This document shows positions 56,212 through 64,000 of a stretch of 64,000 nucleotides of DNA, piece by piece. Numbering within the stretch: the first letter of the stretch is position 1; every line of letters starts with the position of its first letter. The stretch spans positions 372,001 to 436,000 of the forward strand of contig WGND01000003.1 in NCBI GenBank assembly GCA_016124805.1, written 5' to 3'. The notes beneath the pieces are model-generated. The model worked only from the letters and a program-made list of their open reading frames with translations, was not told the DNA's origin and did not search any database. The position numbers and the translations under genes were made by a program. The DNA comes from Hyphomicrobiales bacterium. GTDB taxonomy: Bacteria > Pseudomonadota > Alphaproteobacteria > Parvibaculales > Parvibaculaceae.

Positions 56212-58134
56212 ATGAGCTTCCCGAAGTCCTTTCTCGACGAGTTGAAGGCGCGTATCCGCGTCTCCGATGTTGTTGGGCGACGGGTAAAGCTGGTCCGCCG
56301 GGGGCGGGAATTTGTCGGCCTCTCGCCTTTTGCCAACGAGAAGTCACCGTCCTTCACGGTGAATGACGACAAGCAGTTTTATCACTGCTTCTCGACCGGC
56401 GAGCATGGCGACGTGATCAAGTTTCTCGAGAAGGTTGAAAATCTCTCCTTCCTCGAAGCGGTTGAACGGCTCGCGGGTGAAGCCGGGCTCGACATGCCCG
56501 AGCGCGACCCGCACAGCATCGAGCGCGAAAAGCAGTCCGCCACGCTGATCGACGTGATGGAGCTTGCGGCCGGTTTTTTCCGCCGCAAACTGTCGGAAGG
56601 CGTAGGCGCTGAAGCGCGCGCCTATCTGGAACGGCGCGGCATGAAGGCCTCGACACTCGAGAATTTCAATATCGGCTATGCGCCGGAAGACCGCCACGCG
56701 TTGATGGGCTTTCTGAAAACGAAGAATGTTTCCATCGACCAGATGGCCGAGGCCGGGCTCATCATTTCGGGGCCTGACATTGCCGAGCCCTATGACCGTT
56801 TCCGCAACCGCATCATCTATCCGATTGCCGATGCACGCGGGCGCTGCATTGCCTTTGGCGGTCGCGCGCTCGACCCCAACGCCAAGGCGAAATATCTGAA
56901 CTCGCCCGACACGCCGCTCTTTCACAAGGGGCGCGGTCTCTACAATCTGCACCGTGCGCGCAAGCCTTCCTATGATGCAGGCTATGTGATTGCCGTTGAA
57001 GGCTATATGGATGTGATCGGGCTGGCGCAGGGTGGCATTGATAATGCCGTGGCCCCGCTCGGCACGGCGTTGACCGAAGACCAGATCGCGCTGATGTGGC
57101 GCATGGCGCCGGAGCCGATCCTCTGTTTTGACGGCGACAAGGCGGGCCTTCGCGCCGCCTTCCGCGCGGTGGAGCGTGTGTTGCCGCTCTTGAAGCCCGG
57201 CCACAGCCTGCGCTTTGCCCTGCTGCCGGAGGGCAAGGACCCCGATGATCTGATCCGCGAGGAAGGGCCCGAGGCCATGCGCGAAATCCTCGCCAATGCC
57301 CGCCCGCTGTCTGAGATGGTCTGGGAGAAGGAGTTTACCTCGGGCACTTGGGACACGCCGGAGCGCCGCGCGGCGCTGGAATCGCGTATCGAGGAAGTGC
57401 TGGGCACCATTGGCGATCCGAAAGTCCGCGGCCATTACCAGCAGGCCCTGCGCGAGCGCATTTCAAAGCTGTTCGGCGGTGGCAAGGCCCCGCAGGCCGC
57501 CTATCGGCGGTCGGGCGGCGGCTATCGCGCCCCGGGTGGCGCGCGCTGGGGCAAGGGCGGGGGCCGCTTCCCCGATTTTATCCCGCCTGTTTCGCCGGAG
57601 CTTCGCCGCTCCTCGCTGGCAACGGACAATGCCGGGGCGGAGCGGTCCCGCGAGGGGCTGATGGTACTGATTATGCTGAATCACCCGGAGCTTCTGGACT
57701 TCTATAGCGAGGAATTTGCCGCTGTTGAAATCCGGAATGCCGCGCTTGACAGATTGCGTAATGAAATCATAGATATAGCGGCCCTAAATGCGCCCCTTGA
57801 CAGGGAGGCACTTCGGGGCCACTTGACTGACAGGGATTTGGCGGAAATAGCGCGTCGTCTTGAGGGCACACCGGCCTTTAAAAACGAGCGATTTGCATGG
57901 CCTGATGCTTCGCCTGAAAAGGCGCGGTCGGGATTTTTGCATGTTCTGGCGCGGCATCGCCGCCAGGTGATTCTGGAAGTGGAGCTGAAGGCTGCGGAAC
58001 GCGCCCTGGCGGAAGACATGACGGAAGAGAATTTGGCGCGACTTCGGGATATTCATGCCCAGCTTGAGCATCCTGATGTGATCGACGAGACGGGGTATGA
58101 TCAGGCCGGCAACGGTCAGGCAGCGCGACCATAG
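56212..58134 (+). CDS. dnaG: DNA primase
   Basis: Synthesises RNA primers at the replication fork. The TOPRIM core holds EGYMDVIGLAQGG with the catalytic Glu and CFDGDKAG with the Asp pair near 305. The N-terminal zinc ribbon is degenerate: the four CHC2 positions read S38, A41, C59 and T62 (LSPFANEK, HCFSTGEHGD), so it probably binds no zinc. 640 residues. A basic Gly/Arg-rich linker (about 425-460) precedes the DnaB-binding domain. rpoD follows after 202 bp. Confidence 0.95.
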   Translation: MSFPKSFLDELKARIRVSDVVGRRVKLVRRGREFVGLSPFANEKSPSFTVNDDKQFYHCFSTGEHGDVIKFLEKVENLSFLEAVERLAGEAGLDMPERDPHSIEREKQSATLIDVMELAAGFFRRKLSEGVGAEARAYLERRGMKASTLENFNIGYAPEDRHALMGFLKTKNVSIDQMAEAGLIISGPDIAEPYDRFRNRIIYPIADARGRCIAFGGRALDPNAKAKYLNSPDTPLFHKGRGLYNLHRARKPSYDAGYVIAVEGYMDVIGLAQGGIDNAVAPLGTALTEDQIALMWRMAPEPILCFDGDKAGLRAAFRAVERVLPLLKPGHSLRFALLPEGKDPDDLIREEGPEAMREILANARPLSEMVWEKEFTSGTWDTPERRAALESRIEEVLGTIGDPKVRGHYQQALRERISKLFGGGKAPQAAYRRSGGGYRAPGGARWGKGGGRFPDFIPPVSPELRRSSLATDNAGAERSREGLMVLIMLNHPELLDFYSEEFAAVEIRNAALDRLRNEIIDIAALNAPLDREALRGHLTDRDLAEIARRLEGTPAFKNERFAWPDASPEKARSGFLHVLARHRRQVILEVELKAAERALAEDMTEENLARLRDIHAQLEHPDVIDETGYDQAGNGQAARP

Positions 58135-58250
58135 GGGATTTGAGACTTTCTTGAGACCTTGAGCCTAAAGCATGACGCTGGCAGCCCGGGGCCCAAAAAA
58201 ATCAGGGCCGTGCATTCGTTCAGGCGATTTGCGCGCCATATTTAATTCAT

Positions 58251-58267
58251 GGACCCCTTGGGGGTCC
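58251..58267 (+). other. Hairpin in the dnaG-rpoD gap
   Basis: GGACCCC-TTG-GGGGTCC, a perfect 7-bp stem 70 bp ahead of rpoD, just after the TATTTA sequence that could be a -10 element. It has no T-run. It may be part of the rpoD leader. Confidence 0.35.
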
Positions 58268-58336
58268 GCAGAGCTGACGGTGCAGGCCGTCAACGCGCCC
58301 GGCGCGGCAGGCTCTTAGCAGTTGGAGACAGTCTGA

Positions 58337-60316
58337 ATGGCGAGCAAGACGGCGGAACAGACAGAAGCACCAGAAGCCGCGCCCGATGTATCGCAGGATG
58401 GCCCGCTGCTCGACATGTCGGATGCCGCCGTCAAGAAGATGATCAAGGCGGCCAAGGCGCGCGGCTTTGTGACCTATGACGAGCTGAACAAGGTTCTGCC
58501 GTCCGAAGAATTCTCCTCCGAACAGATCGAAGACACGCTCTCCATGCTGTCCGAACTCGGCATCACCGTCGTCGAGAATGATGAAGCTGACAGCGATAGT
58601 GACGGCGAAGGCGACGACAGCAATAGCGACGGTGAAGGCGATGGCGATGAGCCCGCCACCGGCAAGGCGCTGGCCACCACCACCACCACCTCGACCGCGC
58701 TTGACCGCACCGATGACCCGGTGCGCATGTATCTGCGCGAAATGGGCTCGGTCGAGCTGCTCTCGCGCGAGGGCGAAATCGCCATTGCCAAGCGTATTGA
58801 GGCAGGCCGCGAAACCATGATCGCGGGTCTCTGCGAAAGCCCGCTGACCTTTCAGGCCATCATCATCTGGCGTGATGAATTGAATGAGGGGAAAATTCTC
58901 CTCCGCGACATTATCGATCTGGATGCGACCTTTGCGGGTCCTGATGCCAAGAAGGTTGATCACAGCCAGGCCGCGCTCAATGGTGAGGCCCCGCCGCGTG
59001 TCGAGCCCGAGGAAGAAGAGCTTGATGATGACGACGAGAATGACAGCTCCATGTCGCTTGCCGCCATGGAAGCGGAGCTGAAGCCCAAGGTTCTCGAAAT
59101 TTTCGACAGCATTGCCGGCGACTACAAGAAGCTTCGCAAGCTGCAGGACCAGAAGATGGAACTCGCGCTCAAGGGCGAGGATTTTGCCAATGCGTCCGAC
59201 AAGAAATATCAGAAGCTGACGGGCGACCTCATTGAAGAGGTCAAGAGCCTGGCGCTGAACAACAACCGTATCGAAAGCCTTGTCGAGCAGCTTTATGCGA
59301 TCAACAAGCGCCTGATGGGTCTTGAAGGGCGCCTGCTGCGTCTGGCTGAGAGCCATGGCATTCCGCGCGATGAATTCCTCAAGCAGTATTACGGCAATGA
59401 ACTCGACCCCAACTGGGTGCGCCGCGTCAGCCGCCTCAAGGGCAAGGGCTGGACGGGCTTTACCAAGGACGAGCGCGATCAGGTGAAGAACCTGCGCATC
59501 GACATTCAGACGCTGGCGTCTGAAACCGGTCTCGACATTGGCGAATATCGTCGCATCGTGCAGATGGTGCAGAAGGGCGAGCGCGAAGCGCGTATTGCCA
59601 AGAAGGAAATGGTCGAGGCCAATCTCCGTCTCGTGATTTCCATCGCCAAGAAATATACCAACCGTGGCTTGCAGTTCCTCGATCTCATTCAGGAAGGCAA
59701 TATCGGCCTGATGAAAGCGGTCGATAAGTTTGAATATCGTCGTGGCTACAAGTTCTCGACCTATGCGACATGGTGGATCCGTCAGGCGATCACGCGGTCG
59801 ATTGCCGACCAGGCGCGCACCATCCGTATCCCGGTGCATATGATCGAAACGATCAACAAGCTGGTGCGCACCTCGCGCCAGATGCTGCATGAGATCGGGC
59901 GCGAGCCGACACCGGAAGAACTCGCCGAGAAGCTCGGCATGCCGCTTGAGAAAGTGCGCAAGGTTCTCAAAATCGCCAAGGAGCCGATCTCGCTCGAAAC
60001 GCCGATCGGCGACGAGGAAGACAGCCATCTGGGCGATTTCATCGAAGACAAGAATGCGATCCTGCCGATTGATGCGGCAATCCAGTCCAATCTGCGTGAA
60101 ACAACGACGCGGGTGCTCGCCTCGCTCACGCCGCGCGAAGAGCGCGTGCTGCGCATGCGCTTCGGCATCGGCATGAATACGGACCACACGCTGGAAGAAG
60201 TCGGCCAGCAGTTCTCGGTGACACGCGAACGTATTCGCCAGATCGAAGCCAAGGCGCTGCGCAAGCTCAAGCATCCGAGCCGCTCACGCAAGCTGCGCTC
60301 GTTCCTCGACAACTGA
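58337..60316 (+). CDS. rpoD: RNA polymerase primary sigma factor (sigma-70)
   Basis: 659 residues. Region 1.1 is at 20-95, an acidic spacer ([18 protein letters not shown]) follows, then region 1.2 ([11 protein letters not shown]), the large non-conserved region with another acidic run, region 2 ([58 protein letters not shown]), region 3 and region 4 ([27 protein letters not shown]). Complete housekeeping sigma factor. ATG 58337 is preceded by GGAGACAG. Confidence 0.97.
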   Translation: MASKTAEQTEAPEAAPDVSQDGPLLDMSDAAVKKMIKAAKARGFVTYDELNKVLPSEEFSSEQIEDTLSMLSELGITVVENDEADSDSDGEGDDSNSDGEGDGDEPATGKALATTTTTSTALDRTDDPVRMYLREMGSVELLSREGEIAIAKRIEAGRETMIAGLCESPLTFQAIIIWRDELNEGKILLRDIIDLDATFAGPDAKKVDHSQAALNGEAPPRVEPEEEELDDDDENDSSMSLAAMEAELKPKVLEIFDSIAGDYKKLRKLQDQKMELALKGEDFANASDKKYQKLTGDLIEEVKSLALNNNRIESLVEQLYAINKRLMGLEGRLLRLAESHGIPRDEFLKQYYGNELDPNWVRRVSRLKGKGWTGFTKDERDQVKNLRIDIQTLASETGLDIGEYRRIVQMVQKGEREARIAKKEMVEANLRLVISIAKKYTNRGLQFLDLIQEGNIGLMKAVDKFEYRRGYKFSTYATWWIRQAITRSIADQARTIRIPVHMIETINKLVRTSRQMLHEIGREPTPEELAEKLGMPLEKVRKVLKIAKEPISLETPIGDEEDSHLGDFIEDKNAILPIDAAIQSNLRETTTRVLASLTPREERVLRMRFGIGMNTDHTLEEVGQQFSVTRERIRQIEAKALRKLKHPSRSRKLRSFLDN

Positions 60317-60338
60317 GCACTTCATCAGTCCACGAAAC

Positions 60339-60370
60339 AAAAGGCCCGGATCATTGATCCGGGCCTTTTT
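60339..60370 (+). terminator. Intrinsic terminator of rpoD
   Basis: AAGGCCCGGATCA (60341-60353) and TGATCCGGGCCTT (60355-60367) form a nearly perfect stem followed by T's to 60370. It terminates rpoD and, read backwards, could also stop minus-strand transcripts. Confidence 0.9.
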
Positions 60371-60394
60371 GTTGCGGCTTTCCACTCACCTCGC

Positions 60395-60467
60395 CGGACC
60401 TTGCGGTCCGTCTCTCCCTCTCCCCTCAGGGGAGAGGGCAAGTGCATTTGGCGCGCGGGTGAGGGGG
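60395..60467 (+). repeat. Dispersed palindromic repeat, family B
   Basis: CGGACC-TTGC-GGTCCG, then CCTCTCCCC/GGGGAGAGGG, then GGGTGAGGGGG, the same module order as at 19408-19483. It ends one base before the stop codon of the next gene. Confidence 0.75.
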
Positions 60468-60770
60468 TCAGGCCTCTTCGCTCTCGTTTTCTGTTTCATC
60501 CGTGTCCGGTTCTTCGGCAACGGCTTCCACTTCCACAGCCTTCTTTTTGCGCGTCTTCTTGACGACGGCGGGCTGGGCGGCCTTTTCGGCCGCCAGCTGG
60601 GCGTCGCGTTCCAGGCGCAATTCGCGCAGGCGGGTGGTTTTGGCGGTGCTGCGTTTGGCTTCGTCGGCAATGATGGCGCGGACCGTCTCGGTGATCTGGT
60701 CGGCCTTGGTCGCGCGCGTCGGCGTCGGATCGGGCTGCTTGAAGACATTGTTTTTGCGATTGGCAGCCAT
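60468..60770 (-). CDS. Small charged protein of unknown function
   Basis: 100 residues: a basic N-terminus (MAANRKNNVFKQPDPTPTRA), a helical middle (ADQITETVRAIIADEAKRSTAKTTRLRELRLERDAQLAAE) and a Lys-rich then strongly acidic tail (VVKKTRKKK to ESEEA). No family recognised. The ATG at 60770 has AAAGGA seven bases upstream. Directly upstream lies a structured RNA ending in a terminator, an arrangement seen in attenuation-controlled genes. Confidence 0.7.
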   Translation of the reverse strand: MAANRKNNVFKQPDPTPTRATKADQITETVRAIIADEAKRSTAKTTRLRELRLERDAQLAAEKAAQPAVVKKTRKKKAVEVEAVAEEPDTDETENESEEA

Positions 60771-60794
60771 GAGATGATCCTTTCGGTGTCTGAA

Positions 60795-60960
60795 AACAAA
60801 AAAGGCCGGGACAGCCCGGCCTTTCCCCCTCATCCCGGTCTGGCGCCATTACATCCGTGGTCGCCGCCTGAGATGAGGCATCAGGCCAGTCCCCGTTTCC
60901 AGGGACCGGCCAAGTGCCACAAGTCGGCGCTAGGGGGGGGAGCGCTCATCAGTGGCACAT
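60795..60960 (-). ncRNA. Structured RNA leader of unknown class upstream of the small charged protein
   Basis: On the minus strand: stem 1 GTGCCAC/GTGGCAC (60958-60952 with 60920-60914) encloses hairpin GCGCT-CCCCCCCC-T-AGCGC with a run of eight C's in the loop; stem 2 GGCCGGTCCC/GGGACTGGCC (60911-60902 with 60893-60884) has a G-U pair only in this orientation; stem 3 GCCTGA/TCAGGC (60886-60881, 60871-60866) overlaps stem 2, so the two exclude each other. A terminator follows. It does not match tRNA, tmRNA, RNase P, SRP RNA or a riboswitch I know. Could be a cis-acting leader or a free small RNA. Confidence 0.5.
60798..60824 (-). terminator. Intrinsic terminator ending the structured RNA
   Basis: Minus strand: AAAGGCCGGG (60824-60815), loop CTGT, CCCGGCCTTT (60810-60801), then continued T's. 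It lies 28 bp before the start codon of the small charged protein. Confidence 0.85.
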
Positions 60961-61049
60961 GATGTGTCTCTGTCATAAGTGGGGTCTTTGGCCCTGATTA
61001 CAAGGGGCAAATGGGCGCAAGGCGCAGAAGGGCAGGATTGCGCCCTTTC

Positions 61050-62261
61050 TCAGGCCGCTTCCGTCTCGCGTGCGGTGGCGGCGCGCGCAATGGCGAGCGA
61101 TGTGAAGCCTGCCACGCTGACAAAGGCGATGGTGGCGGCCATGGGCAGTGCCGTGCCGTCATTCAGGGCGCCGACAATGCCACCGGCGAGCGCGGCGATG
61201 ACAAATTGCAGGATACCGTTGAGGGCGGAGGCCGCGCCGACCCGGGCCCCGGCGCGCGACATGGCCGCGGCGACCGCATTGGCCCCGACAAAGCCGTAGC
61301 ACATGACGACCAGAAAGACCGGCACCGCGAGCAGCCAGAAGGCAGAGGGCAGGAAGATCGTCGCGAGGATGAGCACGGTGGAGGCGATCAGATGCGCGGT
61401 GATGGCGACGCGCAGGATGAAGCGGCCCGAGAGATGGGGCGGCAGGCGGCGCAGCAGCCAGGCATTGACCTGCGAGGCACCGATGATGCCGCAGGCATTG
61501 ATGCCGAAAAGAATCGCAAATTCGCTGGGCGTGAAGCCATGCAGCTCGATGAAGACGAAGGGCGAGCCGGTGATATAGGCAAACATGGAGGCCGAGATGC
61601 AGGCATTGGCGAGCGAGAAGGCCATGAAGGGCACATCGCGGAAGAGGGCGAGATAGGCCCGGATGATGGGCGCGAGGCCATCCTTCACATGCTTGTGCGC
61701 GGGCAGGGTTTCGCCAAGGCCCCAGGCGACGGCGACAAAGCAGAGCGCGCCATAAATGGCGAGGATGACGAAGATCAGATGCCAGTCGGAATGGGCCACG
61801 ATAAAGCCGCCGGCCATGGGCGCGAGAATGGGCGCAACCCCCATCACCAGCATGAGCATGGAATAGACCTGCGCGGAGTCGCGCTCGTTGAAGAGGTCGC
61901 GCACCATGGCCCGCGAGACGACAATGCCCGCACAGCCGCCGAGCGCCTGCAGGAAGCGGGCAAGCGCAAGCGTTTCGATATTCGGCGCGAGGGCTGCCAT
62001 GAGCGAGGCCGCAATGAAAAGCGCGATGCCGCCCAGCAGCGGGATGCGACGGCCCATGCGGTCAGAGAGCGGTCCGAGAAAGGCCTGACCGATGGCGAGC
62101 CCGGCGAAGTAAACCGCCAGCGTCGCCTGCACTGCGCCGTCATTGGTGTTGTAGAATTTGGCAACCGCCGGGAAGGCGGGCAGATACATGTCGATGGCGA
62201 GCGGCCCGAAGGCAGCAAGCGCACCGAGAATGATCACAAATTTCAGATGGGTTTTCGACAT
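61050..62261 (-). CDS. Bcr/CflA-family multidrug efflux MFS transporter
   Basis: 403 residues, twelve predicted helices. LAAFGPLAIDMYLPAFPAVAKFY at the N-terminus and GPLSDRMGRRIPLL after helix 2 are Bcr/CflA signatures. Exports drugs such as bicyclomycin or sulfonamides in relatives; substrate here unknown. ATG 62261 begins just before helix 1; a GTG 11 codons upstream is possible. It lies 111 bp after the arsM-type gene on the same strand. Confidence 0.9.
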   Translation of the reverse strand: MSKTHLKFVIILGALAAFGPLAIDMYLPAFPAVAKFYNTNDGAVQATLAVYFAGLAIGQAFLGPLSDRMGRRIPLLGGIALFIAASLMAALAPNIETLALARFLQALGGCAGIVVSRAMVRDLFNERDSAQVYSMLMLVMGVAPILAPMAGGFIVAHSDWHLIFVILAIYGALCFVAVAWGLGETLPAHKHVKDGLAPIIRAYLALFRDVPFMAFSLANACISASMFAYITGSPFVFIELHGFTPSEFAILFGINACGIIGASQVNAWLLRRLPPHLSGRFILRVAITAHLIASTVLILATIFLPSAFWLLAVPVFLVVMCYGFVGANAVAAAMSRAGARVGAASALNGILQFVIAALAGGIVGALNDGTALPMAATIAFVSVAGFTSLAIARAATARETEAA

Positions 62262-62372
62262 GACGACTTTCGCGGGGCGGCGGCTTTGATGCACGCCGTT
62301 CCTATACCCGGTCCGTCATAGAGGCAACCAGCACCGCCAGAAAGGGCTCAGAACGCCCATTCTCCGGACGGC

Positions 62373-63422
62373 TCAGCAGCAGGGCGCGCCGTCTGTGGCG
62401 GGGCCTGCCTCGCTGAAGGGGATATTGGTGCCGCAGCCCTTGAAGATGCCGTAATGCTGGCTGAAATCGCCGATGAAGGTGAAATGGGGCGCAAAGCGCG
62501 TTGCCTTGAGCATGTGCCATGTGTTGCCGCAGACGGGAAAGACCCGGCCCTTCTCAATGGCATGGTGGCTGTCGAGGTGAAACACATCTTCAGCATGTTC
62601 AATTCCGCCCTTGTAAATGACGGCCTGACCGTAATCCTCGCAAGCCGGTTCCAGCATATCGAGCTTGAAGAGGCGATAGGTGGCCGAGAAAAATTGCGCC
62701 GTGCCAAGTGCGGACCGGATGGCGGGTTCGCCGATCTCGATGGGGCGGTCGCTCATCAGGCGGGGATCGGCAAAACCGGCCCCCTTGGCGAGGCTCAGGA
62801 AATCGTTCCAGTAAAGTGCGCCACCCAGACATTCGCCGAGCAGCACCGGGTCTTCCCTGGCATGGCCCGGCAGGCGACGGTCGGCGTAGACATCGGCGAA
62901 ATAAAGTTCGCCGCCGGGCTTGAGCAGATCATAGGCGCCTTTCAGTACAGCAGGCTTGTCGGGCGAAAGATTGATGACGCAGTTTGAGACGATGACATCG
63001 AAGCTGCCGGGCGCAAGGCCGAGCGCGCCGAGATCCTCGATATAGCCTTCCAGAAAAGAGATATTCGGTTTGGCATAGCCATAGGCCTCGGTGTGGAAAT
63101 CAACATGGCGGCGGGCCACCTCAAGCTGCTCGGCGGTCATGTCGACGCCGACGACCGAACCCTTCTCCCCGACGAGGCGGCTGAGCACATAGGCGTCGCG
63201 GCCCGAGCCGCAACCGAGGTCAAGCACACGGGCCCCTTCAATGGCGTGGGGCACGACAAGGCCGCAGCCATAGTAGCGGTCGAGAACTTCGGGGTGAATG
63301 GCGCCCAGCGCTGAACGGATATGCAGGGGCATATCATTGATGTCGCAGCAGGCATTTGTCTTGAGGTCAGCCGAGCCGGTGAGCGTCTTGCCGTAATATT
63401 CCTTGACCGATGAGATCGACAT
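62373..63422 (-). CDS. arsM: Arsenite S-adenosylmethionine methyltransferase
   Basis: Methylates As(III) to volatile or less toxic organoarsenicals. The class I SAM motif is DLGCGSGRD (68-76). Cys residues of the As(III) site are visible: C25-C26 (NACCDIND), C148 (VSNCVINL) and C198 (GECLGG). A C-terminal domain holds HLDSHHAIEKGRVFPVCGNTWHMLKATRFAPHF, as in ArsM proteins linked to arsenosugar synthesis, and ends in Cys-Cys. 349 residues. ATG 63422 chosen because AAGGGA lies 8 bp upstream, inside a hairpin arm. Confidence 0.85.
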   Translation of the reverse strand: MSISSVKEYYGKTLTGSADLKTNACCDINDMPLHIRSALGAIHPEVLDRYYGCGLVVPHAIEGARVLDLGCGSGRDAYVLSRLVGEKGSVVGVDMTAEQLEVARRHVDFHTEAYGYAKPNISFLEGYIEDLGALGLAPGSFDVIVSNCVINLSPDKPAVLKGAYDLLKPGGELYFADVYADRRLPGHAREDPVLLGECLGGALYWNDFLSLAKGAGFADPRLMSDRPIEIGEPAIRSALGTAQFFSATYRLFKLDMLEPACEDYGQAVIYKGGIEHAEDVFHLDSHHAIEKGRVFPVCGNTWHMLKATRFAPHFTFIGDFSQHYGIFKGCGTNIPFSEAGPATDGAPCC

Positions 63423-63430
63423 ATCCGGTT

Positions 63431-63458
63431 CCCTTGAAGCCTGTGACGGCTTCAAGGG
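63431..63458 (-). promoter_or_regulatory. Perfect 11-bp hairpin holding the arsM ribosome-binding site
   Basis: CCCTTGAAGCC and GGCTTCAAGGG with a 6-nt loop. On the minus-strand mRNA the second arm contains AAGGG, the ribosome-binding site, 8 nt from the arsM start. The stem could hide it (a translational switch or RNA thermometer) or, as DNA, be a dyad operator for an ArsR-type repressor. No T-run, so not a terminator. Confidence 0.55.
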
Positions 63459-63513
63459 TGCATGGTGACGCCCGGCTGTCCAGTCACAAAGTCGCGAGTT
63501 GCCGGGGTGCGAT

Positions 63514-64000
63514 CTACTGGATGGCGATGGTCAGCGTGACGCTGGTGGAGATGGTCTGTTCGCCCGCCGCCATGGGCACGTCGGCGGCTTCCGAGCGCAT
63601 CATGGATTTCATATACATGGGCTGGGGCATGCCGCCGCCATTCTCATTGATGGTGACGATTTCACCCAGCGCCACACCGGCTGCGCCGGCATAGATCTTG
63701 GCCTTGTGCAAGGCATCGACCACGGCATCGGCGCGGGCCTCGTCGAGATATTTTTCGGGCTTGTCGACGCTGAAGCTGATGCCGCCGATCTGGTTGGAGC
63801 CGAGCGTGACGAGCTTGTCGAGCACGCCGCCCAGGCTGTCGAGATCACGGATGACGACGCTGAGCTGGTTGGAAACGCGATAGCCCTGAATAGTGGGCAC
63901 GGTGCGCTCACTGCCATTGACGGGTGCGTTGTCGTAAACCGGATAGACGGAGAAGTTGGATGTCTGCATGTCCTTCTTTTCGATCTTGAGATCGGCAAGG
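63514..64000 (-). CDS. SIMPL domain (DUF541) protein, partial
   Basis: The gene continues beyond the right edge; 161 C-terminal codons are visible. LADLKIEKKDMQTSNFSVYPVYD, then YRVSNQLSVVIRDLDSLGGVLDKLVTLGSNQIGGISFSVDKPEKYLDEARADAVVDALHKA and the late segment SVTLTIAIQ match the SIMPL/DUF541 family of periplasmic or outer-membrane beta-alpha-repeat proteins, known from E. coli YggE and mammalian SIMPL. YggE-type members relate to oxidative stress. The signal peptide lies outside the window. Confidence 0.85.
   Translation of the reverse strand, partial: LADLKIEKKDMQTSNFSVYPVYDNAPVNGSERTVPTIQGYRVSNQLSVVIRDLDSLGGVLDKLVTLGSNQIGGISFSVDKPEKYLDEARADAVVDALHKAKIYAGAAGVALGEIVTINENGGGMPQPMYMKSMMRSEAADVPMAAGEQTISTSVTLTIAIQ

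Noticed and set aside
58247-60274. A 675-codon open frame opposite rpoD
   Set aside because: It is the antisense shadow of a gene with strongly biased codon use; the rpoD frame has all sigma-70 regions.
60914-60952. Hammerhead ribozyme suggested by CTGATGA in the structured RNA
   Set aside because: The second core element GAAA is missing; the sequence after the stem reads CGAC, so the catalytic core is not formed.
61011-62321. A 436-codon open frame opposite the Bcr/CflA transporter gene
   Set aside because: Charged, repetitive composition typical of the antisense of a membrane-protein gene; the minus-strand frame encodes a clear twelve-helix transporter.

Overview
The window comes from the chromosome of a GC-rich alphaproteobacterium. 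The evidence is gene order and gene content: cytochrome c1 followed by mtnP-apt, lgt-midA-pgeF, marR/ompR/envZ divergent from ilvE, dnaG-rpoD, a UbiK-like small protein, a class GN sortase with its VIT/vWA substrate, and an ELM1-family protein. Most genes have strong alphaproteobacterial character, many start codons are GTG or TTG, and overlapping stop/start junctions are common. I cannot place it at genus level; Parvibaculum/Hyphomicrobiales-like lineages are plausible. No rRNA, tRNA, CRISPR array, prophage or transposase gene was found.

Layout. 1-3.4 kb: end of petC, then a methylthioadenosine salvage operon (mtnP-apt-mtnA-class II aldolase). 3.4-9.4 kb (minus): glutathione peroxidase, a dienelactone hydrolase, ychF, pth, rplY, prs and a lipoprotein. 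9.5-15.6 kb: lgt-midA-pgeF, then a UbiK-like protein, YbjN protein, proC and a TetR regulator. 15.6-19.4 kb: a MarR/OmpR/EnvZ-type regulatory operon divergent from ilvE, with a 21-bp palindrome between them. 19.5-25.8 kb (minus): moaE, moaD, pgsA, uvrC, folB, a pteridine-reductase-like SDR, a Ca2+/cation antiporter and a cupin. 25.9-36.4 kb: a FemAB/CelD-type acyltransferase, small membrane proteins, uvrB, an EamA transporter, a TetR regulator and the sortase system. 36.5-43 kb: a MocR regulator divergent from a PaiB-like protein, an aspartate aminotransferase, dps, a HAD hydrolase, thioredoxin reductase and a 2-Cys peroxiredoxin. 43.5-49.2 kb: an unrecognised 659-residue protein coupled to a 2OG-Fe(II) oxygenase, an ELM1-family protein, an Lrp regulator, a second dienelactone hydrolase and greA. 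49.3-56 kb: carB and carA, separated by an unusual insert, then a GatB/YqeY protein. 56.2-60.3 kb: dnaG-rpoD. 60.4-64 kb: a small charged protein behind a structured RNA leader, an MFS drug exporter, an ArsM-type arsenite methyltransferase and a SIMPL-domain protein that runs off the window.

Most of the window is housekeeping, and its interest lies between genes. The carA-carB interval holds a DUF559 endonuclease-like gene framed by inverted copies of a dispersed palindromic repeat, a second copy of the carA 3' end, and an AT-rich unknown gene. carA has a 34-codon leader ORF whose stop overlaps the carA start. The arsM ribosome-binding site sits in one arm of a perfect 11-bp hairpin. A structured RNA ending in an intrinsic terminator lies directly ahead of a 100-residue protein. 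Sites resembling the Irr iron-control element lie upstream of dps and of the peroxiredoxin gene. Two families of dispersed palindromic repeats occupy several intergenic gaps.
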